Assembly: GCA_015698045.1 (NCBI GenBank)
Contig: BLAL01000004.1
Location: 992,001 to 1,056,000, forward strand
DNA: 64,000 nt
Direction of reading: 5' to 3'
DNA from: Rhizophagus clarus
Lineage: Eukaryota; Glomeromycota; Glomeromycetes; Glomerales; Glomeraceae
Each line of letters opens with the position of its first letter. The stretch's first letter is position 1. The notes beneath the pieces are model-generated. The model was not told the DNA's origin, searched no databases, and worked only from the letters and a program-made list of their open reading frames with translations. The translations under genes and the position numbers were made by a program. Below are positions 23,990 through 35,439 of the stretch, in pieces.

Positions 23990-24545
23990 TGTTCAGAAAA
24001 TGTTATCAAAAATGTCTGGAAAATATCCAGAATAAATCTGGTGTATCTGGAAAATGTCCACTTTTTGGTACACGTCTGATACACTTCTGATGCTTAAAAT
24101 TTTGTCATGTTCTAACTTTGTCCAGAATTTGTCCAGTATTTGTTCAGTATAAAATTTTGGACAAATTCTGGACATAGTAAAAACCAGATAGTCAGGACAA
24201 ATTCTGGATATTATTTCCAAAAAAGGATAAATTAATTTTGTAAAAAAATGCAAAAAGCACAAAACTGACATTCAAAACCTTTTCTGTTATACTAATTAAA
24301 ATTGCAGAGCAGGCAAAAATACTATATATCTATGATATAAAAAATTTTGCATTAAGGAATAATGATGATCATCTATCCATTGATCATCTTTTGTGGTAAA
24401 TTTTATGAAAATACATTTCCAGACAATTTTCAGACAATTTTCTAATATCCCGAAAATGAGGTGTTTTCAGAACAGTTTCTGGACAATTATTTAAACAATT
24501 TTTCCAGACATTTTCTGGACATTATCTGGACACTCATTTTTTATA
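23990..24545. repeat. Dispersed TGTCCAGA/TCTGGACA motif repeats
   Basis: Short phrases such as aatttgtccag, ttctggacaaattctggaca, ttttctggacattatctgg and aatatccagaataaatctgg recur in both orientations. The minus-strand ORF 23993-24271 is built from them and has no domain. Confidence 0.55.
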
Positions 24546-24991
24546 GGGCTGATTCTTTTGGCAAATAGAGTATTAAGTACGATTTCGTTTGGTAGTTTTA
24601 TTGCATAAAACCTTTGTGCATTTTCTTGGCAAGTTTTAAACAGGTTATGAAGCGTGTTTTGACTGTTTCTTGTTTATAAAATTATTTGGTTGTACAAGCA
24701 GGGTTGAACAGTTCATAGTAAAGATTACATGTCATTTCACAGTTTCTATTATCACTTTGGCGACGCAATTTTAAAGAAAAAATATATTTATAAAATCACT
24801 TGAAATTAAGCACCAAAAGGGCGCTTAATTTCAGAAGTATACGGTAATTTTATTTTTATATGTAAAAACAACTGAGAGAAATGAAAGGGTTTGTAGGATT
24901 TTCAGTTATTCAATTCTTGCTCAATTGCCTATTGTTTCAATTCATTTTAATTTAGCTATTTCATCTTTTATTTCATCCTTATTTTTATCTT
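24546..24991. other. Spacer downstream of the ion-channel gene
   Basis: No gene is supported. The 3' end of the minus-strand channel gene lies just to the right. A plus-strand ORF starting at 24925 is the antisense of its repeat-coded coiled coil. Confidence 0.5.
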
Positions 24992-27900
24992 TCATCCTTC
25001 ATTTCTATCTTTCATTTTTGCTATTTCATCTTTCATTTCATCTTTTAATTTTGCTATTTCACCTTTCATTTCATCTTTTAATTTTGCTATTTCACCCTTC
25101 ATGTCATCTTTTAATTTTGCTATTTCCCCCTTCATGTCATCTTTTATTTCGCATTGAATTGGAGTATTAAATCTTTTAGACCATTCATCAACATCTTCAG
25201 TAGAGGCTTCATAAATAATACTCCACGGAAAATAATCCCTGTGATCGTTGTAAAAGTAAATCAGATTTAATAAACTTAACCCACTTTTTTGTATCATTCT
25301 AAAAGTAAGAGTTATTTACCGATTTTGACGTTCTGATGGTATCATCCATGAGAGCTCAATGTCTACAATAATTTCTGCCCGTCTTATGACCCATACAGTG
25401 TTTGCGTAATTGTTTGTTTCCTCATAAATATCATTCAATATTGCAACTATTAAAGAGAAGAATATTAAAAAAATATTGCAAAGGGAAAAAAGGTGTACAA
25501 ATATAACAACATACTTAGGATATTCACTAATATAATCGCTGTGCTAAATGAAAAGATGATCGTGTATATGATTACTAAAACATTATTTGTCCATGGTTTT
25601 AGAGAATCATAATCACCCAAAACCATTGACCAGACATTATCGAGAGAACTACCAAAGCTTGTAAAAGTATTAGAGTTATCACTATCTTCCGATAATAAAA
25701 ACATAAATGAATTGGCGAAGGCGAGTAGAATAAATAATAAAAGGAGAAGAAACCACAAAATCTTTCTAGAAATATGCGCCACAACTTTGCGTTGTTAAAG
25801 AAAAGTTAATTAATTAACTGCCAAATTCTTTAATTAAAGATTTTTTGAATAATTCTTACCAGCAATGATTATTCCAATTTCTTTGAAGACAACACATAAC
25901 TGCGCAACTATAAAAATCCATAAAGAAAAAACTGAAAGAGATTGGAGCTCAGGAGGCGCAACATTACCACCATGCTTTAGGGACCCGGTTATTACAGGAA
26001 GCGCAAACGCTGCAAATTCGACATAAGTTGCAAATACAGTAAAAAAGCGGATATCATTCACATAATATATAATAGATCGTCGGATCCATGTAATAGTCAG
26101 AATTATTCCTAAGATCATGCTTGCAATAACTAATTGTTCGCGATTGGTACTTATTGCAGAAACAAAAAGACCAAAATGAACGAGATAGAGAAAAAACAAT
26201 TGGAAAAATCGCCACCGTGCAAAAGCATGCCATTTGAATTTAACAATTGCCTCAAAGGGTGGAGATTTAAAAGACTCGAAAGGACGAAAAAGTGTGAGTT
26301 TGACAAAGATACTCAGGTGACGAGGGATCAAAGTGTCAAGAAATATGGTAAACCAATGACAAGTGTGACTGCTCTCTGGATAAGTACATAATCCAGGCAA
26401 TGGTACAAAGCAGTGTGTAGCTGAATGACGAATGATTCTCTCCCACCTTATAAAAAGTTCAAATTTAATATAATAACCAATAAACATCCAAACAAAGCAA
26501 ATAAATGTGTACAAACTTGTCAAATAAAGTATCTAGAAATTTTTTCTTAGAATTTGTTTTTTTCTTAGGGTTCGCCATGAAAATAGAACCATCAAATTTA
26601 TAACTCCAAAGGTTTTCGTGAATTGAATCGTGGTTTTCTGATTTCAACTTCCATATTGATGGAATCTTAACGTAAGTACATTGCTTCATAAGTTTATCTA
26701 GTATTTTTGGATAATGCCTAGCGAGTTCTGGTAATGCATCAACAACTATCGACATAAATCCTGGTTGGCCATCATGAATGCAATGGTATATGCAATAGTC
26801 AAGTAACTTATGAATCTCTGCACTTTTGAATTCAAGAATTGCGACCGTTAAAGGGTTTTCACCATTAGGCCCAATTGTCGGTTTATAATGATTATTCTGC
26901 AGGATTTCTTCCAAAATTGCAGTTGGTGCACATTCATCATCACGTTGAGTTGTTTTATAACGGATGAGATTACACATGGTCTTTGCGCTATTAAATGTGT
27001 TACAGTGGGTATATGGTTTAACGGATAATAAATTTAAAAAATTTATCGGTCCCTGGCATTCGCAGCTGTGCTGCATCCATTCATCAGGTAAATCATGTCC
27101 ACTTATGGCTACATCTAGAGGTATTATAGTATAATAGTTTTGCATATTATTACCGCAAGTAATATCAAACCATAGAATACGTTTTTGAGAAAAGTTGTTG
27201 ATACACCGATATGAGAATTTATTAATATCTGGTAAGTTCTGTGGAAGTCTCCATACTAATTTCCGCAAATCTATTTTATCATTGTCTATTACACAGAATA
27301 AAACGATAATCCGTGGGGATACTAAAATAATATTTTGTTCATCTATGAAAAATGGTTTTACTCCACGAGCTAATCGTATCTGTAATGAATTGCTGCTTAT
27401 GCTATATTCGTTGTAATTTTCATTAAGTACAAGCTTTCCCGGCGGTACATTCACATTTGAAAAATCTTTACTATAAAATATATGAAATATATGTATTTGA
27501 AGTTTATCATATGGATTGAAATTTGACACTTAGAATATGCTAATACATACATTGATTTAACGGAAGATAAAAAATACTGGTATTTTCCTACTTTGTATCC
27601 AGTAATTAAATCACAATCATCCTCATTCCTATAGTTAGACGTAGGGATATCTGTATATTGAATTTGCTGTTTATGAAACACATTTACCCAATTCCACTCT
27701 TCAACAACAAGAATGTTGTCATTAGGATGAGATAAAACAATTAAAATTTGTTCGTCGTTAATGATCCGAACGTTCTTTGTATTACACTGTGATAGTGCTG
27801 ATAGTGCAACAGATACCAATTCTGTTCCTGAGCGCGCGTTGCATAATGTAGCTATAATTTGTTCATTTTCTTTGACAAAGTTAATTATGAGCAAGTTCTT

Positions 27901-28701
27901 ACCACCATTCACGAATCGAAAATCATATGGAAAGATCAGCTTTTTACTCATTATGGCTAAACCTGACCCTAGATCATATACATGTAAAGCACCCAAACTA
28001 GTCTTAAAAGCAAGGAGATCACCTGCAGGTGAGATGCACATATTGCTAATTGTATACGTTGTCTCACCTGGCGTGTGCTTGGGCATGACACGCAAATGGC
28101 ATTTGTAAGTATCAATATCAATTATGTCAAAAACATTATGAGGTTCCCACTGGCGAAAGATGAAGTAGTTTTTATTTGTTAAGGGGTTGAATGTGAATAC
28201 TTGAAAATCATTATTTTGTATATCAATGCGACGGAGTAATGTCCAGGGCCAGGACTTGACGGAAATAACATGAACAGTTTTATTGTTATAGATACCAAGC
28301 GTTTCTCCATCAGCAAGAAACTGGGCACGACCAAAAACGTTCTTCAAGCAATCTGGTGATAAATATTCCATTTCTTCGTCCAAAACCATAGGCTTATCCT
28401 GTTCTGATGAATATAAGATAATAAACAGGCGGTTACATGACAAATTCTTGGACATGGTCAGATCGAACTCGCACGTAATTTTTTTTTTGGTATCGATTAT
28501 CGTTTTAATATCAATTTTCTTGTTTTTTTTAAGATAATTCAGTTCGAGAGTGATGGGGGTATTTGAGCCAGTAGGATATTGCCATAGTGCAACTATCTCA
28601 TCTAATTTACTAAAGCTCGCGATAAATTTACCATCCTGGGAGATAGTAAGAGCTGTGATTTCTGTAGTGTGTATTTTCTGAGATGGTAGGTTCTGTGCCA
28701 T
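24992..28701 (-). CDS. WD40-like/ion-transport channel protein
   Basis: Exons by splice reading: 28701-27530, 27470 to about 26520, about 26523-25860, 25784-25515, 25446-25320 and 25238-24992. Introns 27529-27471 (59 nt), 25859-25785 (75), 25514-25447 (68) and 25319-25239 (81) are GT-AG and keep frame. The N-terminal 390 residues are beta-propeller-like (ITALTISQDGKFIASFS). A helical middle region follows. Exons 3-4 hold about six hydrophobic segments and a pore-like loop (SLDNVWSMVLGDYDS) before the last helix (IIYTIIFSFSTAIILVNIL), as in Ion_trans/TRP-like channels. The C-terminus is a coiled coil of four 11-residue repeats (DDMKGEIAKLK type). One frame change at 26520-26500 between exons 2 and 3 is not explained by a clear intron, so the gene may be damaged there. 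A plasma-membrane or vacuolar cation channel is a family-level guess. Confidence 0.75.
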
Positions 28702-30127
28702 TATTGTTATCCCACTATTGAATTGTGATTTAATAATAATTTAATGCTCAAATCGATGAATAAATTTGATATGAAATTTTTAAGGACATTTCAAAGCACA
28801 ACTAGTTAAATATTTAGAAATTATTTGCCACACTAGTTGCACAGATTACAACTTTCGTTGATTTAAAAGCATGGCGCATGGCGTTACGTACTTACATGTT
28901 ATGCATGGACGATCTGTAACGTTTTCCTTTGAAAATTTACTATAATTGTACTAACAATTATTTGAAAAAAATTACATAAAAAAACGTAATAAATAAAAAT
29001 GTATTATTAAACGTTTGAATAACTAACTTTTTAAACCAATTATCCTGAAATTACACAGTATAATTATTACATATATAGCGAAAACTTTGAAACCTACATA
29101 AGACAAAAACAATTGTTCCATGTATGGAACCTACCATTTATAATACATTGAACTAAAATTCCGAATTTTATCACTTTTAAAATCAATGCTATTGCAAAAA
29201 ATTATTAACAGTATGTAGTAAAATGTTTTTTGTTTATTATTTTATCATTTATAATCGGTTATTTCAAAGGTTGGTTTTTGTTAATATTCATTCTGAGATC
29301 CTTTGGATATAAAAATACCGTTACACGGGAATTCTTTATGATGAAAGTTCGAATTGCTTGTTAAAATTTCAAAATTATCGGTTTTCTAATTTAAACCAAA
29401 ACACTTACTCGTAAATTGCACCATTTTTTTAAGAAAAGCTTACAAACTTTCACACAATCAATTAAACGAAGTCCGGAATCAGGAATAAATTTATTACGTT
29501 TACAAATTTTCAAATTTAAAGAGGTATTTTTTTTCCGACGCTTATTAAAATACAAATATACTTTTAAATTGAGACTTAATGAAAAAGAATTTGCTTGTTA
29601 AAACAATTTGGTGCATGTTTTTGATTTTGTTGTTAACGGGCTTTAACTATTAGTAAAAAATTGTTCATCTTTATATCTATAAATATATTATGTATCAAAC
29701 AAATAATTCGCCATACATAACACCATACCTGATACCTATAAAGCGATCAATAAATTAAAGACACCTGGCAAAAATTAGCAGAGGACTTGCACTTATCTGT
29801 ATAATCAGTTTTTTGTATCTATCTAGTATAATAACTACGAAAATTATTTATTATGAAATATTTATTGTATCCAATCAAAATGATTCTTATTTGGGATATT
29901 TAATCTTTGAATTAGCGCCAAAGCGCCGAAAAAGCTGCAAAAAGAAAGATCGACTAGGAATTTTTCTGCGCATAATAAACATCTTTCAAAAATATTTATT
30001 ATTAGTTAATTGTCATACACACACGCCTACTTGTATCATATGAAAATGGTTAATTAAAAATGGCTAATTTTGCATTCAAAACTAATTTATAAACAGTTTT
30101 CAATAGTATACAAAATACAACTTAATA
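28702..30127. other. Intergenic region between channel and first GBP gene
   Basis: AT-rich and containing the divergent 5' ends of the channel gene (-) and the first GBP gene (+). Small ORFs at 29416-29601 and 29813-30043 have no domain and are not called. Confidence 0.5.
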
Positions 30128-32331
30128 ATGATTCCCGTTGATGATGATCCCACGTCCAACGATTACAACATAAAGACGGGCAATAAATTTGGAAGAGAAA
30201 TTGAATTTCGTGAAGGTGCACCAATCCAACTATTAAATTATCGTGAAAGATCGGAAAATGAAGAATTCGGTCAAATTGTTCTTAATCCAGAGGCATTAAA
30301 TATTATTCAAAAAATTAATGAACCTCTTGCTATCATTTCTGTCGGTAAGCAACATATTTCAATTCAATTTAGTTTAATGAAATTATAGATTAATATCATT
30401 ACTTCTTCAGTTGGTTCCTTTCGTCGTGGGAAATCTTGGTTTGCAAATGTATTGCATGGACGTCATGACGGTTTTTCACTGGGAGCAAAAGTAGAGGGAT
30501 GTACACGTGGAATATATATGTGGTCTCCACCCTTCAAATTACCACATGAACAATCCGATGGTAAATCTATTCAGAAGCGGGTTGTCATTTTGGATACTGA
30601 AGGAATCGATGATCCTGAGCAGGATGAAAATTGGGCTACGAAATTATTTATTTTATGTTTGGTATTATCTTCAACCTTCGTATATAACATTAATGGAATT
30701 GTTGGTAGAGATGACGTAGGAAAATTACATTTAATGACAGATTTGACTAAATTTATTAAAGAACCGGAAAATGGAGATTTTTTACCGAGATTGGTTATTT
30801 TATTACGTGATTTTATTCTAGAAACTCCTGAAAGCTTCAAAGATTATTTTTTGAAACAAATGAGGAATATTAATATTGAAGGTGAGTTAAATAAGAAAAT
30901 TTATTATAAATCGTGAACAAACCTTTTATCTTCTTTTTCAAACTTGTTCCGTAGCCACTATGTCCATCGAAAAATTTTTTTGTGATTTTGACGTTCACGG
31001 GTAATAATTTAATTTTGTGCTATCATTACAATTATTTACCAATTATACTTATATAACTTTTTTCTTTTATAAAATTTAGTTTGTCAGTAAGTAATTGAAA
31101 ATTTTAGTAATCATATTATTCATAACATTAATTAATTTTAACACTCATATCATCTTTAGCCTCCAGGATGTAAAAAAAGGATGTTGCAACACTTGGAAAG
31201 AATCAATACTGATGAACTCGATGAAGAGTTTGTTAAAGAAGTGGAGGGTGCAGTAAAATCAATTTACTCTCAGCTTCCATTAAAATACATAGGTTCTTCC
31301 GCCATGAAAGGAACGTCATTTGTAAAATTTCTGGAAAATGTCGTTGAACGTATGAATAATTCAGAAACTTCAACCCTTCTCTCAATCCCTTCAGAATATG
31401 AGTCCATTATTCAACTTGTTGCACAAGAAGCGATTAAAGAATCTATAGGAGAATATGAAAAAAGAATGAATACTCTGAGAAATGAAAGAGGAAAATTAGT
31501 AATGTTATGGGTTAAATTTGAAGAAATGCATCTTAAACATATTTCAGAGGTTAATAAATTATTTTTTGGAAAAATAATTGGGAGCCCCATACAAATAGGA
31601 AATTTTGCCAAACAGCTAAATGAAGAAATATCTAAATCTAAAAAAAATTTTACAGAGGAAAATTCTAGAGGATTAAAAACTTATAACAAAAAAATTGCCA
31701 AAAAATTATGGACAAATTATATAAAGGATAGATTGAACAAAAATAATTCTTTTAAGGTAATTAAGTAAAATTTTTCTTTTTTATTCATTCAATATAAGTA
31801 TGTTTAGGTTATTTTAATTGTTTCATTAAATAGAATATTGAAGAATTACACGAAGCGTTTAATTTATTTGAGTTATGTTGCAATGAATCGATGAAACAAT
31901 CTCCCGAGGCCGATGCAATAGCTGCATCGTATAAGAGAGAATATCAGCTTGTAATTGATCGCATTAAACAGTTAGGAAAAATGAATGCAGAATTAATAAA
32001 AGCAATACTCGAAGAAGAAGAAAATAAGAAATCGCAATTTGCAATTTATGCAAATGAGGAAACACTTCGTTTAAAGATTGAAACATTAAAAAAAGAACTT
32101 GAAGATTATGAAAGAAATGCCAATAATAAAATCTTTGAGTTAGAGGAAAACATCGAACAACAAAAAAAATCAAAAGAGGAAATGAAACAACGCTTCGTTG
32201 AAGAACAAATTATTCTTCGTGATATAATTAGGCAAATATTTGACAAATTAATGAAAGAAATTGATAAAAATGAGAAATTTAACGAACAGATAAAAAAACA
32301 AAAATTGAGATGGAAATGTGTTATTACCTAA
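30128..32331 (+). CDS. GBP-type large GTPase, copy A
   Basis: Exons 30128-30344, 30411-30881, 30955-31000, 31080-31086 (7 nt), 31160-31756 and 31834-32331; summed length 1,836 nt, in frame, 611 residues. All introns are GT-AG, 66-79 nt. The G domain has a P-loop GSFRRGKS (about residue 75), CTRG (switch I), DTEG (about 134) and the GBP-type LLRDF (about 204) in place of NKxD. These define the GB1/RHD3 (guanylate-binding/atlastin) class of dynamin-related GTPases. Exons 5-6 encode the helical domain and a long coiled coil. The last residues KCVIT fit a CaaX prenylation box (CVIT), as in animal GBPs, suggesting membrane attachment. Start: the ATG opens the exon that aligns with copies B and C. 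It faces copy B tail to tail. Confidence 0.9.
31080..31086 (+). other. 7-nt microexon (TTTGTCA) in GBP copy A
   Basis: Flanked by aaatttag and gtaagt. It completes ...CAC GG|T TTG TCA|CCT CCA, giving HGLSPPG. Skipping it would shift the frame. The same 7-nt exon occurs in copies B and C. Confidence 0.85.
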
Positions 32332-32840
32332 TTGGCTAATTTAAAAATTTTTTGTAGAACCATCACACTGTTGAACCATATATATACGTGTCTATAAATA
32401 TTAACTTATAAATACCATTAAATCATTTAATCATAGATTTTATTCAGAATTACAGACTTTATCAATAAATTTATATAAAACATGCAAAATTTTTCGTAAT
32501 GAGTTAATAAAGTGAAATACAATTATAATATAAATTTGAAAACCCCTCATATTCATTCTTTTGATCAAAAATTTAGTCATCCGTTAGAATTTATATCATT
32601 AAGATATGCGTATCGTATTTTGATAATGACGTTATTCACGCTATTTGTAATAAAACTTTTTTATTAAATTGTTTTGAATCATCTTGTTATTCAATAAAAG
32701 TATTAACATATTAATTTATTATATTAATTGCCTATCTATATATACAAGAAAAAAAATAAGTACCGTACATAATGTCCTTACAGAATAAATTTGCACAATA
32801 ATTTGGCTCTGCACTATAATGTTAATTATACTTGTTAAGT
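32332..32840. other. Convergent spacer between GBP copies A and B
   Basis: About 0.5 kb of AT-rich sequence between the stop codons of two convergent genes. No ORF or RNA gene was recognised. Confidence 0.5.
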
Positions 32841-35057
32841 TTAGGCTATACAACACATACAGCACGTTATGTTTTTGTTAATTTTGGTAGTTCTTATTTC
32901 ATTATTTTCTTTCAATCTAATATTTTCTTTTCGTAATTTTTCAATTTCTTCATTTTTCGGAAATTCATCAAATGATCGAAAAACTGATCTAATAATTGAA
33001 TTTTGTTCCTCAACAAAACGACGTTTCATTTCTTCCCGTGATTTTTTTTGATGTTCGATATTTGTTTGTAGTTCTAATATTTTTTTATTTGCATTTTTTT
33101 TATATTCTTCTCGTTCACGCTTCAATGCTTTAATTTCTAAAAGAAGTATTTCTTCACGTGCCAGTGCTTCTAGTCGTAATCTTTCGGCTTGTTCTTTCGC
33201 ACGCATCGTTTTTGCTAATTCTGCGTTTATTCTTCCTAATCGTGCAATATAATCAATTGCAAACAGATATTGGTTTTTCTTATACGAGGAAATTACTTTA
33301 GTGGCCTCTGGAGATTTCATAATCGATTTATTATAATCTGATTCAAATAATTTTAATGCTTCTTGGAATTCTTCATTGTTCTATTAAAAAAAAAAAAAAA
33401 AAAAATATTTATAAATTTCATCGAATAAAATATTATAAGGATATTGTTATAATTACCTTAAATGAATTATCTTTGTTTAATCTTATTTCAATATAATTTG
33501 TCCAAAATTCTTTTGCAATATTTTCATTGTAAGTCTTTAATTCTTGAGAATTCCTTTTTACAAACTCTTCTTTAGACCTAGATGTTTCTTTATTAAGTTG
33601 TTCTGAAAAACTTCCTATTTGTGTAGGGCTTCCAATTACTTTTTCGAAAAATATTTTATTAACCTCCGAAATATACTCATGATGCCTCTTTTCAAATTCT
33701 TCCCATAATATTGGAAATCTTCCTTCTTTCATAAAATTGTTCATTCTTTCTTCATATCTTCTTATAGATTCCTTTATCGTTTCTTGTGCGACAAATTGAA
33801 TAATGGATTCATATTCAGAAGGAATTGAAAGAAGAGCCGAATTTTCTGAACGATTCATACGTTCGACGACGTTTTCCAAGAACCTTACGAATGATATTCC
33901 CTTCATTGCTGATGTGCCTATGTATTTTAAAGGAAGCTGAGAGTAAATTGACTTTACTGCATTAACTACTTCTTCAACAAATTCTTCATCAAGTTCATTT
34001 GTTTTGGCTTCTTCCATATGTTGTAATGTTTTTTTTTTATGTCCCGGAGACTGAAATGAATAGTTAAGTAATTTAAAATTTAATAATTTAAAACCTAACT
34101 TATTTAAGTCTTTAATTTCTTACCGATAAACTGAGAAATATTAAATTAAAATTACAATTAATTATAGCGATAAAAATTATCAATAAAATTGTGTTTACCC
34201 ACCCATAAACATCAAAATCATGAAACGATTCACGAATGGCTTTAGCGGCTATAATTTGGAAAATTAGAACTTTGTTAATATTTATTAATGATTTAAAATT
34301 CTCTATTATCATTATTATTAGTTCACCTTCAACATTGATATTATTCATTTGTTTCAAAAAATAGTCCTTAAAGTTATCTGGTTTTTCAAAATTAAAATCA
34401 CGTAATAAAATGACTAGTCTTGGTAAAAAATCTCCATATTCTGGTTCTTTAATAAATTTACTCAAATCCGTCATTAAATGCAATTTTCCTATGTCATCTC
34501 TACCAACAATTCCATTAATATTATATACGAAAGTTGAAGAAATGACTAAACATAAAATAAACAATTTTGTAGCCCAATTTTCATCCTGCTTGGGATCATC
34601 GATTCCTTCGCTATCCAAGACAATGACACGCTTTTGAATAGTTTTTCCATTAGGTTGACTACTTGGTAATTTGAAAGGAGGAGACCACATATATATTCCA
34701 CGTGTACATCCTTCTACTTTTGCCCCTAGGTTAAAACCGTCATGACGACCATGTAATACATTTGCGAACCAAGATTTACCACGACGAAAAGAACCAACTG
34801 AAGAAAAAAATATCATTAATATTAATTATAAAATTACACTAATTAAATTGAATTTAAATATGTTACTTACCGACAGAAACGATAGCAAGAGGTTCGTTAA
34901 TTTCTCGAAGAATATTTAATGCTTCTGGATTAAAAATAATTTGACCGAATTTTTCATTTTCAGATTTTTCGCTATAACTTAATAATTGAATTGGAGAACC
35001 TTCCCGAAATTCAATTCCTCTCCCAAATTTATTGCCTGTTGTTTCCATTGTCGCCAC
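32841..35057 (-). CDS. GBP-type large GTPase, copy B
   Basis: Exons 35057-34871, 34797-34327, 34248-34203, 34130-34124 (7 nt), 34050-33457 and 33380-32841; summed length 1,845 nt, in frame, 614 residues. Exons 2, 3 and 4 have exactly the lengths seen in copies A and C (471, 46, 7). The G domain keeps GSFRRGKS, CTRG, DSEG and LLRDF. The helical and coiled-coil parts follow. The C-terminus TCCMCCIA ends in a CaaX-type CCIA preceded by further cysteines, so prenylation plus palmitoylation is possible. After the microexon this copy has SPGHKKK where A and C have PPGCKKR. Its last intron contains an A/T homopolymer of about 20 nt. Head-to-head with copy C across 382 bp. Confidence 0.9.
34124..34130 (-). 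other. 7-nt microexon (TTTATCG) in GBP copy B
   Basis: On the minus strand, flanked by atttctcag and gtaagaaa. It encodes the ends of G-L-S between exons of 46 and 594 nt. It is identical to the copy C microexon. Confidence 0.85.
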
Positions 35058-35439
35058 TGAATTTTATAATACCATGGTTCGAAAAAATAAAAATCGACAT
35101 TGTTATATAAAGTAATTCTATAAGGATTTATTTGTTCTCATCGCACGCACATTTGATTATAGGATCATTGTGTGACACAATAAAAGATGTCAGAAGAAAA
35201 TTTTATTATAAAGAATATAAGCACTACACAAAGGAAAATCACATGTAACATAAATATGCATAGAAGATGAATCAACTTTATGCTTTTATTTAGGCAAAGA
35301 ATAGGGATTTATATAGAAAATTGATTGTCACACGATACTAAATTAGGAAGATCATAACAGCCTAGATGTTATCGTTACACTATATTCAAAAATAAATTAA
35401 TTTAAAACAAAGCTTTTTAGTGAAACGTGTAAAAAAATC
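35058..35439. promoter_or_regulatory. Shared divergent promoter region of GBP copies B and C
   Basis: A 382-bp interval between the two start codons, necessarily containing both 5' regions. AT-rich; no specific site was recognised. Confidence 0.5.

Noticed and set aside
23993..24271. Minus-strand 92-codon ORF
   Set aside because: Built from the TGTCCAGA-type repeats; no domain or splice context.
25299..25319. 21-nt intron in the channel gene
   Set aside because: Too short; the acceptor at 25239 gives a normal 81-nt intron and a better protein join (SERQNR-DYFPW).
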